Source: Neoluteolibacter marinus (lineage in GTDB: Bacteria; Verrucomicrobiota; Verrucomicrobiia; Verrucomicrobiales; Akkermansiaceae). From it: DNA of 64,000 bases. A program made the translations under genes and the position numbers. The DNA lies in contig NZ_JACZFQ010000097.1 in NCBI RefSeq assembly GCF_014904755.1, forward strand, positions 162,176 through 226,175. Reading direction: 5' to 3'. Below the pieces are notes generated by a model that was not told the DNA's origin, ran no database searches, and was given only the letters and a program-made list of their open reading frames with translations. Positions 28,201-36,488 of this stretch are shown piece by piece. The stretch's first letter is position 1; the number at the start of each line of letters is the position of its first letter.

Positions 28201-28527
28201 CGCCGCCTTACCGTCCTTCCGCTTCGCGAAAGCGTCCTCCTCGCGATCAAGGCGCAGCGGATCGTCCTTCGGTTCCCGGGTTCCGCTGTCCGGCCCGTGG
28301 CAGTGGTAGCAGGCCTCCGACATCAGCGGCTGGATCGACTCGTTGAAAGAAATCGGGCCGTGACCCGCCGTCGTGGCGATCGCCCCGCTCGCCGCTCCCA
28401 GACCACCGTCGTCCGGCCGTTCCCTCATGGTTTCGGCCGGATCACCGGCGGCAACCGGCTTCCGGCTTTCGCGGCACGAGGAGACGAGACATCCGAGGGC
28501 GAGGAACGTGAAAAAATTGAAACGCAT
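25222..28527 (-). CDS. PSCyt1-DUF1549-LamG-DUF1553 lipoprotein, second copy
   Basis: 1101 residues. The leader [10 protein letters not shown] suggests a lipoprotein. PSCyt1 carries CYHCH at 73-77. DUF1549 starts at [15 protein letters not shown] and includes the second haem-like motif CAACH ([14 protein letters not shown]). A complete LamG/concanavalin-like domain is inserted next ([15 protein letters not shown] through [16 protein letters not shown]), absent from the first copy. DUF1553 follows ([55 protein letters not shown]). No sigma/FecR pair precedes this copy; instead it is divergent from putA across about 200 bp. A surface protein binding and processing a glycan is plausible (inference). 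Confidence 0.92.
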   Translation of the reverse strand: [1101 protein letters not shown]

Positions 28528-28731
28528 CTCAAAGAGAAGGGGCTTGGGTTTCTCAACATACGTGAGAGCCAAGGCACTATTCCATCGGATCGGCGTTCCG
28601 GCTACCGCACGAATGTGGGATTCTTGCGGCTCCTTGACATTGTTTTGACGGCCGGAATCCCACGGTAATTTGCCAGTTGTCCCGACGCCGATGTCGATCG
28701 CGGTCAAGACCGGCGTGGTAGATTGAAGGTT

Positions 28732-31700
28732 ATGAATGGCGTCCGTGAGATCATGAATTCCCCTTCCAAATCCAAGCCCCGGGAGGACGACCTGGCCCAG
28801 GACGCGGTCGCCCTGGCGATGGAACTTCTCGCCGCCGCCATCAGGGTCCAGACCCACGGCGAACGGGGCCAGGCCCGGCAGATGGCGGCCCTGATGGACG
28901 ACGCCCCCGGGAAGGCCTTCACCTTCGCCATGGCCGACCAGGTGTTCCGTCCGCTTTCGGCGTCCCGTGAGGCGAAGTGCTTCCGCGACCTGATCGCCGA
29001 CTACGGCGTGCCGGAGTATCTGCCACCGGCGTCCCGCATCGCGATGCGCCTGGGCGGGATCGCCTCATCGGTCGCACCCCAGGTGGTGATGCCCCTGGTC
29101 GCCGGCCAGATGCGGCGGGAAAGCTCTTCCGTGATTCTTCCCGCGGAAGAACGGCAGCTCCACTCGCACCTCGCCCGCCGCCGCCGCGCGGGGATGAAGA
29201 TGAACCTCAACCAGCTCGGAGAAGCCGTTCTCGGCGAAGAAGAGGCGAAACACCGGCTGGAAGCGAACCTCGCCCGGCTCGCGGACCCTGAAATCGACTA
29301 CATCTCGGTGAAGATCTCGGCGATCTTCAGCCAGATCCACCTGGTCGCCCTGGACGAAACCCTGTTCGAAATCAAGAAGCGGCTGCGCCGGCTCTACCGT
29401 GCCGCGATGGAACACCGCCGGGCCGACGGCAGCCCGAAGTTCGTCAACCTCGACATGGAGGAATACCGCGACCTGCGGCTGACCTGCAGTGCCTTCCGGG
29501 AACTACTGGAAGAGCCGGAGTTCAAGGAGCTCGAGGCGGGAATCGTCCTCCAGGCCTACCTGCCGGACGCGCTGCCGGTGCAACGCGAACTCAATGCCTG
29601 GGCCCTCGCCCGGGTCGATGCGGGCGGGGCCGGGATCAAGATCCGCATCGTCAAGGGCGCCAACCTCGCGATGGAAAAGGTGGATGCAGAGATCCACGAC
29701 TGGCCGCTCGCGCCGTATCATTCGAAGGCCGAGGTCGATGCCAACTTCAAGCGGATGCTCCACGAGGGTTGCCGGAAAGAAGTCACGCGGGCGGTCCGGC
29801 TTGGCATCGCCAGCCACAACCTCTTCGACATCGCCTACGGCCTGCTGTTGCGGAGCCGCGAAGGGGTGGACGACCGTGTCGAGTTCGAGATGCTGGAAGG
29901 CATGGCGAACCATCAGGCACGGGTGGTCCGGGATGCCGCGGAAGGTCTGCTGCTCTACGCCCCGGTGGTGAACCGCGAGGACTTCCACAGCGCCATCGCC
30001 TACCTGATCCGCCGGCTCGATGAAAACACCTCGCCGGAGAACTTCCTCCACGACCTGTTCAGCATGTCGCCGGGCGACGAAGCCTGGAGCCGGCAAAAAG
30101 GACGCTTCCTCGAAGCGTGCGCGATGATGCACGGACTTCCGTCCGGGCCCCAACGCCTCCAGGACCGTGCGACCGGGCAACGGCCCGCCACACTGCCCGG
30201 AGACAACTTCGGGAACGAGGCGGACACCGACTGGTCGCTGCCCGCCAACGTCCGCTGGGTCCGCGAGCGGGTCGATGCAATGAAACTGCGCGAACTTGCT
30301 CTGGTCCCGCTGCAGATCGGCGGGGCATTCATCCCGGGCCCTTCGAGCACCGAGGCAAGCGATCCCTCGCGGCCGGGACACATCCCCTACCGCCATGCCC
30401 TCGCCGGTCGCGACGAGATCGAGCGCGCTCTCGAGGTGGCGGTGTCTGCGAGGGCGTCATGGCGGGATGCGGGCTGGGAAGCCCGTGCCGGCATCCTGCG
30501 GGAGGTCGCCGCGGTCATCGCCTCCCGCCGCGGGGACGCGATCGCCACGATGGTCCTCGACGCCGGCAAGTCGGTGATGGAAGCCGACGCGGAAATCAGC
30601 GAGGCGATCGATTTCGCCGACTACTACGCCCGCAGTTTTTCCCGCGAGGGCACCTTCGACGGCCTCGGCTGCGAACCCCTGGGCACCGTGCTGGTCACCC
30701 CGCCGTGGAATTTCCCCTACGCCATCCCCTGCGGCGGCATCCTCGCCGCGCTGGCCGCCGGCAACACCGTCATCCTGAAACCCGCGCCCGAGACGGAGCT
30801 CACCGCCTGGGTGATGGTCAACGCCCTGTGGGACGCCGGCGTGCCGCGCGAGGTCCTGCAGTTCGTCCCCTGCCCCGACAACGAGATCGGGCGCTCCCTC
30901 GTCACCGACGCCCGCATCAGCGCGGTGGTCCTGACCGGCGCCTATGAAACGGCGCGGATGTTCCTGTCCTGGAAGCCGGAGCTCACGCTCTTCGCCGAGA
31001 CGTCGGGCAAGAACGCGCTGATCATCACCGCGGCGGCCGATCCCGACCTGGCGGTGAAGGACCTGGTGAAAAGCGCCTTCGGTCACGCCGGGCAGAAGTG
31101 CTCCGCGGCGTCGCTGGCCATCGTCGAAGCGGAACTATACGACGACCCCGGCTTCCGGCGCCGCCTGCGGGACGCCGCTGCCTCATTGAAAACGGGCTCC
31201 GCGTGGGACTACGACTCGATCGTCACGCCCGTCGTCCGCGAACCCGGCGATGCCTTGGGCCGTGCCCTCACCCGGCTTGAACCCGGCGAGGAGTGGCTGC
31301 TCGAGCCGAAGATGATCGACGGCAACCCCTGCCTGTGGTCGCCCGGCATCAAGCTGGGCGTGCGCCCCGACGGCTGGTTCCGGAGCACCGAATGCTTCGG
31401 CCCGGTGCTGGGGGTCGTCCGCGCCCTCGATCTGGACCACGCGATCCAGATCCAGAACGACTCGGACTTCGGCCTCACCGGCGGGATTCATTCGCTCGAC
31501 CGCCGTGAGATCGCCCGCTGGCGCGAGAAGGTGGAGGTCGGCAATGCCTACATCAACCGGCCGATCACCGGGGCGATCGTCCAGCGCCAGCCCTTCGGCG
31601 GCTGGAAGCGGTCGTGTTTCGGATCTGGAGCCAAGGCCGGCGGGCCGAACTATGTCCCGCTCTTCGTGCACTGGCACAACGAGGGGTTGCCACAACTCCG

Positions 31701-32265
31701 TGCCACGCCGTCGCCACGGATCAACGAACTACTTGGAAGTTTCCGCCATCACTTCGAGGGCGCGGATCTCGATTCGCTGGCCGCCGCCGCCGGCAGCGAT
31801 GCGTGGTGGATCGAACGCGAGTTCGACATCGAACACGACCCGTCCGGGCTTGAGTGCGAATCGAACATCTTCCGCTACCGCCCGTTCCCGCGCTGCGTGA
31901 TCCGGGGCAATGGCAACCACCTTGAACTCGCGCGGATGATCCTGGCCGCGACGGCGGCCGGCCTGGAACTGGAGATCTCTCTACCCGCCGGAACGTCGAT
32001 CCCCGGTGGACGCCTGCCCTTCGTGCAGGAGACCGACGCGGAGCTCGCCGCCCGGCTCGCGGCTTGCGGTTGTGCCGTCCTCCGGGCCCCCGGTGCCACG
32101 CCCGGAATCCGGGTGGCTGCCACCGCGGCGGGTGTCCGTCTGGTGTCGAATCGGCCGGTTTTCTCCGGAAAAATCGAACTTTTGGCCTTTTATCGTGAAC
32201 AAGCGGTGACGGAAACACTTCATCGCCATGGATCGGTGTTGCCGAAGGCGCCAGAATTGCGATAG
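28732..32265 (+). CDS. putA: Bifunctional proline dehydrogenase / L-glutamate gamma-semialdehyde dehydrogenase
   Basis: 1177 residues, shorter than the 1320-residue E. coli protein because the DNA-binding ribbon-helix-helix is missing. The proline dehydrogenase barrel covers about 90-430 (GMKMNLNQLGEAVLGEEEA, FVNLDMEEYRDLRLT, LQAYLPDALPVQREL). The aldehyde dehydrogenase covers about 540-1000, with the Rossmann block VTPPWNFPYAIPCGG, ETSGKNALII and catalytic Cys790 in GHAGQKCSAAS. About 170 extra C-terminal residues follow. It converts proline to glutamate in two steps using FAD and NAD. ATG 28732 is preferred; TTG 28723 and ATG 28753 are in frame. The absent DNA-binding domain means it cannot repress itself as in enterobacteria. 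Confidence 0.96.
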   Translation: MNGVREIMNSPSKSKPREDDLAQDAVALAMELLAAAIRVQTHGERGQARQMAALMDDAPGKAFTFAMADQVFRPLSASREAKCFRDLIADYGVPEYLPPASRIAMRLGGIASSVAPQVVMPLVAGQMRRESSSVILPAEERQLHSHLARRRRAGMKMNLNQLGEAVLGEEEAKHRLEANLARLADPEIDYISVKISAIFSQIHLVALDETLFEIKKRLRRLYRAAMEHRRADGSPKFVNLDMEEYRDLRLTCSAFRELLEEPEFKELEAGIVLQAYLPDALPVQRELNAWALARVDAGGAGIKIRIVKGANLAMEKVDAEIHDWPLAPYHSKAEVDANFKRMLHEGCRKEVTRAVRLGIASHNLFDIAYGLLLRSREGVDDRVEFEMLEGMANHQARVVRDAAEGLLLYAPVVNREDFHSAIAYLIRRLDENTSPENFLHDLFSMSPGDEAWSRQKGRFLEACAMMHGLPSGPQRLQDRATGQRPATLPGDNFGNEADTDWSLPANVRWVRERVDAMKLRELALVPLQIGGAFIPGPSSTEASDPSRPGHIPYRHALAGRDEIERALEVAVSARASWRDAGWEARAGILREVAAVIASRRGDAIATMVLDAGKSVMEADAEISEAIDFADYYARSFSREGTFDGLGCEPLGTVLVTPPWNFPYAIPCGGILAALAAGNTVILKPAPETELTAWVMVNALWDAGVPREVLQFVPCPDNEIGRSLVTDARISAVVLTGAYETARMFLSWKPELTLFAETSGKNALIITAAADPDLAVKDLVKSAFGHAGQKCSAASLAIVEAELYDDPGFRRRLRDAAASLKTGSAWDYDSIVTPVVREPGDALGRALTRLEPGEEWLLEPKMIDGNPCLWSPGIKLGVRPDGWFRSTECFGPVLGVVRALDLDHAIQIQNDSDFGLTGGIHSLDRREIARWREKVEVGNAYINRPITGAIVQRQPFGGWKRSCFGSGAKAGGPNYVPLFVHWHNEGLPQLRATPSPRINELLGSFRHHFEGADLDSLAAAAGSDAWWIEREFDIEHDPSGLECESNIFRYRPFPRCVIRGNGNHLELARMILAATAAGLELEISLPAGTSIPGGRLPFVQETDAELAARLAACGCAVLRAPGATPGIRVAATAAGVRLVSNRPVFSGKIELLAFYREQAVTETLHRHGSVLPKAPELR

Positions 32266-32408
32266 TTCCCGTGCTTCGTCCCGGGTCAGAACCCGGGTGA
32301 TCTGGGGGGAGAATCCGGGCTCGCCGGGGCGGGGCACTCTTTTCCCAGTTGATGCGACTTGCCGCTTGCCTGTCCGGCCCGGCCTCCATTACATCCCCGT
32401 CACCCAAG

Positions 32409-32488
32409 GGCGGCTTGGCGGAATTGGTAGACGCGCTCGACTCAAAATCGAGTTCTAACGAGTGTGGGTTCGAGTCCCACAGCCGCTA
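32409..32488 (+). tRNA. tRNA-Leu (anticodon CAA)
   Basis: Acceptor GGCGGCT pairs with AGCCGCT, the first pair being G-U. The D arm is GCGGAATTGGTAGACGC, the anticodon stem CTCGA/TCGAG has loop CTCAAAA (anticodon CAA), the variable arm is of class II size and the T arm is GTGGG-TTCGAGT-CCCAC. CCA is not encoded. It lies 28 bp before lpxI. Confidence 0.93.
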
Positions 32489-32516
32489 CGGGGTATCCCC
32501 CTCCGGGTTTCGAGGC

Positions 32517-33341
32517 ATGGCGGACACACGGACAATCGGCATCATCGCGGGCAACGGCGTTTACCCGGAAACCTTCGCCCGTGCGGCCCGGTCCAAATGT
32601 CCCGACGTGCGACTTGTCGCAGCGGCTTTTCATGACGAAACCGCGCCCGATTTCCTCGACCTGGTGGACGCGTCGGAGTGGTTCCGGGTCGGCCAGCTCG
32701 GCAAGATGATCAAATTCTTCAAGGCACAGAAAGCCACGGAAGCGATCATGGTCGGCCAGATCGCGCCGAAGAACCTCTTCGACCTCCGCCCCGACCTCCG
32801 CACCTTGATGCTCCTGGCCCGCCTGAAGGAGCGCAACGCCGAGTCGCTTTTCGGCGGCATCGGCGAGGAACTGGCGAAGGACGGGATCGAGCTGCTGCCC
32901 GCCACGACGTTCCTCGAAGACCTGCTGCCCGCGCCCGGCCCCGTCTGCGGTCCGCCGATGAAGAAGCGCCAGCTGGAAGACGCGGCCTTCGGGTTCCGCA
33001 TCGCCAAGGAATCCAGCCGGCTCGACATTGGCCAGACGGTCGTCGTCCGTCACGGCACGGTGCTCGCGGTCGAAGCCTTCGAAGGCACCAACGCCTGCAT
33101 CCGCCGCGGCGGTGAACTCGGCCGTGGCAAGGACGTGATGCTGGTGAAGGTGTCGAAGCCCAACCAGGACTTCCGCTTCGACGTCCCGGTGGTCGGACCG
33201 CAAACCATCGAGACCTGCCTTGGCGCCGGAGTGCGGGCGATCGCGGTCGAAGCGCGGAAGACCTTGCTGTTGGAACGCGACACGATTTCCCGGCTTTGCC
33301 AGGAACACGGCATCAGCATCCACGCGGTGGAATCGCCCTAG
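32517..33341 (+). CDS. lpxI: UDP-2,3-diacylglucosamine pyrophosphatase, LpxI type
   Basis: 274 residues, the normal LpxI length. The N-terminal half starts RTIGIIAGNGVYPETFARAA and includes VGQIAPKNLFDLRPD. The C-terminal DUF1009 half includes DIGQTVVVRHGTVLAVEAFEGT, VLVKVSKP-like LVKVSKPNQDFRFDVPVVGPQTIE and EARKTLLLERD. LpxI hydrolyses UDP-2,3-diacylglucosamine to lipid X in lipid A synthesis and replaces LpxH in many non-enterobacterial lineages. Together with the LpxL-like gene this shows the organism makes lipid A. The ATG at 32517 is placed because frames further upstream run through the tRNA. Confidence 0.93.
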   Translation: MADTRTIGIIAGNGVYPETFARAARSKCPDVRLVAAAFHDETAPDFLDLVDASEWFRVGQLGKMIKFFKAQKATEAIMVGQIAPKNLFDLRPDLRTLMLLARLKERNAESLFGGIGEELAKDGIELLPATTFLEDLLPAPGPVCGPPMKKRQLEDAAFGFRIAKESSRLDIGQTVVVRHGTVLAVEAFEGTNACIRRGGELGRGKDVMLVKVSKPNQDFRFDVPVVGPQTIETCLGAGVRAIAVEARKTLLLERDTISRLCQEHGISIHAVESP

Positions 33342-33380
33342 CAGCCGCTCCCCGGATTGCCGCCATGAACAAGGCGGCTG
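33342..33380. terminator. Hairpin between convergent lpxI and rnc
   Basis: Starting right after the lpxI stop, CAGCCGC (33342-33348) can pair with GCGGCTG (33374-33380), and alternatively GCCGCC (33359-33364) with GGCGGC (33373-33378). No T-run flanks it. The position between two convergent stop codons suggests a shared bidirectional terminator. Confidence 0.35.
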
Positions 33381-33394
33381 GTGAACCACGGGAT

Positions 33395-34081
33395 TCAGGA
33401 CTTCTCCCACAAGCGCGTCCTGAGCGCCTCGCTGGCGGCACGCGCCTCGGCTTCCTTCTTGCTCTTGCCTTTACCGGTCGCCAGCACCTGGCCGCGCCAC
33501 GAGACTTCGGCCTGGAACACCTTGCGATGGTCCGGCCCGGACTCGCCGAGCACGCGGTAGGACGGGGCCTGCGGGTGGATCGCCTGCAGCGATTCCTGCA
33601 GCTCGCCCTTGGGATTCCGCTCCTCGGGGCTGCCGGCAAGCGCCTCGATCTCGGCCTGGAACAGCCGCAGCACGAGGTCGCGCGCGCCGTCATATCCGAT
33701 ATCGAGGTAAACCGCGCCGATCAGCGCCTCGAAGCCGTCGGCCAGCGTCGACATCCTGCGGCGGCCGCCGGTGGCTTCCTCGCCCTTCCCCAGCAACACG
33801 TAGCTGCCGAGGTCGATGGTCAGGGCGAAACGCGCCAGTGCGCGGCGCGACACGAGCTGCGAGCGCAGCTTGGTCAGGCGCCCTTCCGGGAAGTCCGGGA
33901 ACATCTTGAAAAGATCCTCGGTCAGGATCAGCTGGAGCACCGCATCGCCCAAAAACTCAAGCCGCTGGTTGTCAAAGTGCGGCCGCTGCGACTCGTAAGC
34001 CAAGCTCGGATGGGTCATCGCTTCGGCTAACAGAAGCGAATTGCGGAACTTGTATCCGAGTCGACTCTCGAGGCTTTCCAT
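33395..34081 (-). CDS. rnc: Ribonuclease III
   Basis: 228 residues. The RNase III signature RLEFLGDAVL places the catalytic acidic residues near E42 and D46. The second acidic cluster is in ADGFEALIGAVYLD. The C-terminal dsRNA-binding domain runs from KGELQESLQ to the end, with GKGKSKKEAEARAASEAL. It cleaves double-stranded RNA during rRNA and mRNA processing in the cytoplasm. The ATG at 34081 is the family-typical start; the longer open frame upstream would run into the tRNA-His region. Convergent with lpxI. Confidence 0.95.
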   Translation of the reverse strand: MESLESRLGYKFRNSLLLAEAMTHPSLAYESQRPHFDNQRLEFLGDAVLQLILTEDLFKMFPDFPEGRLTKLRSQLVSRRALARFALTIDLGSYVLLGKGEEATGGRRRMSTLADGFEALIGAVYLDIGYDGARDLVLRLFQAEIEALAGSPEERNPKGELQESLQAIHPQAPSYRVLGESGPDHRKVFQAEVSWRGQVLATGKGKSKKEAEARAASEALRTRLWEKS

Positions 34082-34144
34082 ACGGTGAATCCATCCGCTT
34101 CCGCCTCCTTCAACCAAAGCTACCCGTGCTTCCGAAAAAGAAGG

Positions 34145-34220
34145 TGGGGTGACCGACGGGACTCGAACCCGCAACAACCAGAATCACAATCTGGGGCTCT
34201 ACCATTGAACTACGGCCACC
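34145..34220 (-). tRNA. tRNA-His (anticodon GTG), CCA encoded
   Basis: The minus strand begins with the extra G(-1) opposite C73, diagnostic of tRNA-His. The anticodon stem CCAGA/TCTGG has loop TTGTGAT with anticodon GTG. The T arm is GCGGG-TTCGAGT-CCCGT, and the 3' end reads CGGTCACCCCA, so CCA is encoded, unlike the Arg and Leu tRNAs in this window. It lies 63 bp upstream of rnc on the same strand. Confidence 0.94.
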
Positions 34221-34331
34221 ATTTTACCGGCGGGCGGGAGAACTAAGCGAAGGCCGGACGCTTGCAAAGGCAAAAATCAATATCTCGGGCGAGGACTTGG
34301 ATCCGGGCACTGGATCAGCGAGAATCCCGGG

Positions 34332-34637
34332 GTGAGCGACGAGCCGCACCGCCTTCCGATCACCCACGAACTCGACCTGCACACGTTCCGGCCCTCCGAG
34401 ATCGGCGAGCTGCTGCCCGAGTACTTCGGAGAGTGCCGGCGGCTTGGCATCCACGGGGTGCGGGTGATCCACGGCAAGGGAACCGGCACCTTGAGGGAAG
34501 GCGTCCACGCCTTGCTGCGGCGGCTCCCCGAGGTCGAGGAGTTCCATTATCCGGCTGCAGCCGGCGGCTGGGGCGCCACCTGGGTAATCCTCAGGCCGAA
34601 CGGGCAAGAATCCACAGGAGATCTGACAGACGGTTGA
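34332..34637 (+). CDS. Smr-domain protein (MutS2 C-terminal-like)
   Basis: 101 residues, essentially a single Smr domain. The DLHTFRP block matches the D-L-H motif, and IHGVRVIHGKGTGTLREGVH is the conserved HGKGTG core of the domain, which in MutS2 and related proteins has endonuclease activity. The start is a GTG at 34332. The 3' end overlaps the convergent adenosyltransferase gene by 47 bp. A role in recombination or in rescue of damaged mRNA/DNA is expected from the family, but the specific one is not determined. Confidence 0.87.
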   Translation: MSDEPHRLPITHELDLHTFRPSEIGELLPEYFGECRRLGIHGVRVIHGKGTGTLREGVHALLRRLPEVEEFHYPAAAGGWGATWVILRPNGQESTGDLTDG

Positions 34638-35115
34638 AGAAAAGGCGGAGAACCCGCGGGACGTCCTCCCCGCCTTCATGGAGCAGCAAGACGGACCGTT
34701 CGGCCCGCCGGGCGGTCGTCCGGGCCAGGTCCATCCCCGCCCGTGCCAGCGAATGCTCCACCCCGGGCCGGGCCCAGCCTTTGAACACCACCCCGCGCCG
34801 TTCGAAGTCCCGGGCCGTCGCTTCGACCCACTCCAAGTCGCTCTCGCCGACCGCGGCATACCCGGCGGCGGCGTATCTCGCCTCGTCCTCCGGCAAGCAG
34901 GCGAACTGCCCCATCAGCGCCACCAGCAGCTCTTGCACGCGATCGATCACCCCTTCCACCTCCTGATTCGCGCCGGCAGCCCGGGCCAGCCCGAGCGCGG
35001 CGTTGAGTTCGTCGACCGTCCCCAGCACCTCGACCCGTCGCGACGTCTTGCCGATCCTGCGGTTGAACAACAGATCGGTTTCGCCCTCGTCGCCCCGGCC
35101 GGTGATGATGCTCAT
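34591..35115 (-). CDS. Cob(I)yrinic acid a,c-diamide adenosyltransferase, PduO type
   Basis: 174 residues. Family landmarks are present: the N-terminal GRGDEGETDLL (ATP-binding loop, here with E for the common K/R), RVEVLGTVDELNAALGLA, RRAERSVLLL and the C-terminal NRLSDLLWILAR. It transfers the adenosyl group of ATP to cob(I)alamin to make coenzyme B12. No cobalamin biosynthesis or B12-dependent enzyme gene is adjacent, so it may serve salvage. It is divergent from queE with about 90 bp between start codons. Confidence 0.93.
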   Translation of the reverse strand: MSIITGRGDEGETDLLFNRRIGKTSRRVEVLGTVDELNAALGLARAAGANQEVEGVIDRVQELLVALMGQFACLPEDEARYAAAGYAAVGESDLEWVEATARDFERRGVVFKGWARPGVEHSLARAGMDLARTTARRAERSVLLLHEGGEDVPRVLRLFFNRLSDLLWILARSA

Positions 35116-35206
35116 GGACAGAACCTAAAGGCGGCCGCGAGCCGCTTCTCAAGGCCTTTCGATGTTCGGGGTTGGACCTGCCGATCTCCCCGGTCATCCT
35201 CCCGCC

Positions 35207-35959
35207 ATGCTCCTCGCGCGCCTCAACGACGGCCCGGAAATCTTCCACACCCTGCAGGGTGAGGGCGTGTCCGCCGGCCTGCCTGCCGTCTTCATCCGCG
35301 CCGCCCTGTGCAATCTCCACTGCCGCTGGTGCGACACGGACCACACCTGGAACTTCGAGGGCACCCCGTGGCCGCACGACAAGGACGCCGACCCCGCCTA
35401 CCGCAAGCACCGCAAGGCGGACGTGACGATCGAGTGCACCGCGGATGAAATCGTCGCTCAAGTCGCCAGGTTCCCGTGCCGGCGGGTGGTTCTGACCGGC
35501 GGTGAACCACTGCTCCAGCAGGACGACTGGCTGGAGGTCATCCGCGGACTGCGCGCCATCGATCCCGGCTATGTTTTCGAGGTCGAGACCAACGGCACCC
35601 GGATGCCCACGGCCGCCTTCCGGGAGGCCGTGAACCAATTCAATGTCTCGCCGAAATTGGCGAACTCCGGCATGGACGCCGGTCTCCGCACGGTCCCCGC
35701 GGTCCTCGCCGGCTTCGCCGCCGATCCCAAGGCGTGGTTCAAGTTCGTCGCCTGCCATCGCGGCGACCTCGACGAGATCGACGGCTTCCTCGCCACCCAC
35801 GGCATCCCCGCGGACAAGGTGCTGGTGATGCCGGAAGGCCGCACCGCCGGCGAACTCGACCGCCACGCGCTGGAGCTCGTCGAGCCCTGCCTCCGGCATG
35901 GCTGGCGCTTCTGCGACCGCCTCCATGTCCGGTTGTGGGGCGACCGGCGGGGCGTTTGA
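35207..35959 (+). CDS. queE: 7-carboxy-7-deazaguanine synthase
   Basis: 250 residues, a radical SAM enzyme. The 4Fe-4S ligands are C35, C39 and C42 in CNLHCRWCD (CX3CX2C). The substrate-side blocks are EIFHTLQGEGVSAGLPAVFIR at the N terminus, VLTGGEPLLQ (the SAM GGE motif), EVETNGT and FNVSPKLANSGM. It forms the 7-deazaguanine ring from 6-carboxytetrahydropterin in queuosine synthesis. Other que genes are not in the window. The ATG at 35207 is followed directly by the conserved N terminus. Confidence 0.94.
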   Translation: MLLARLNDGPEIFHTLQGEGVSAGLPAVFIRAALCNLHCRWCDTDHTWNFEGTPWPHDKDADPAYRKHRKADVTIECTADEIVAQVARFPCRRVVLTGGEPLLQQDDWLEVIRGLRAIDPGYVFEVETNGTRMPTAAFREAVNQFNVSPKLANSGMDAGLRTVPAVLAGFAADPKAWFKFVACHRGDLDEIDGFLATHGIPADKVLVMPEGRTAGELDRHALELVEPCLRHGWRFCDRLHVRLWGDRRGV

Positions 35960-36024
35960 ATGCCGCCACGCAACTTTTCCCTCGCAGCCGGGTTACCCGG
36001 CGTAGAAACTGCCTTCCACTCCTC

Positions 36025-36414
36025 ATGAAGCACGACTCGAACAACGGTGATTTGGAAAAGGACCCCCTCTGGGAGCTCCTTCGCCAGAGCCCGGCCACCC
36101 GGCCCGGACCGAACTTTGCAGCCAACGTGCTTCGCGCCGCACGGCTCGAGGAACCGGCAAAGCCTTGGTGGAGCCGTTTGATCCTGCCGGTTTCCATCGG
36201 CAGCGCCTTGGCGGGAGCCGCCGCGGTGGCAGCCATGGTTTTCGTGCTGAATTCCGATCCCGGCCGCCCCGCCACCGAGGTCGCCCGGTCGGTTGCGGCG
36301 GACCCGTCGCTGGCGGATCTCCAGGAGGACTACGAAACCGAGATCTTCCTCGCCGCCTCCGATCACCTCGCGAAATACAGCGACGAGGAACTGGTCTCGA
36401 TGATCGGCTTCTGA
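36025..36414 (+). CDS. Small single-span membrane protein, unknown function
   Basis: 129 residues. A cytoplasmic N terminus contains DPLWELLRQSPATRPGPNFAANVLRAARLEE, a pattern seen in small verrucomicrobial proteins encoded after sigma factors. One membrane helix follows (LILPVSIGSALAGAAAVAAMVFVL), then a short outside segment with many acidic residues. It may be an anti-sigma-like protein, but no sigma gene is adjacent here, so this is only a resemblance. It follows queE by 65 bp. Confidence 0.7.
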   Translation: MKHDSNNGDLEKDPLWELLRQSPATRPGPNFAANVLRAARLEEPAKPWWSRLILPVSIGSALAGAAAVAAMVFVLNSDPGRPATEVARSVAADPSLADLQEDYETEIFLAASDHLAKYSDEELVSMIGF

Positions 36415-36488
36415 GACGGGATTTCCCCGCGGGAGCAGGTTCCTGATTTTTGACGGATGGAGGCAGATGTGCGGACGAACCGCCACCA

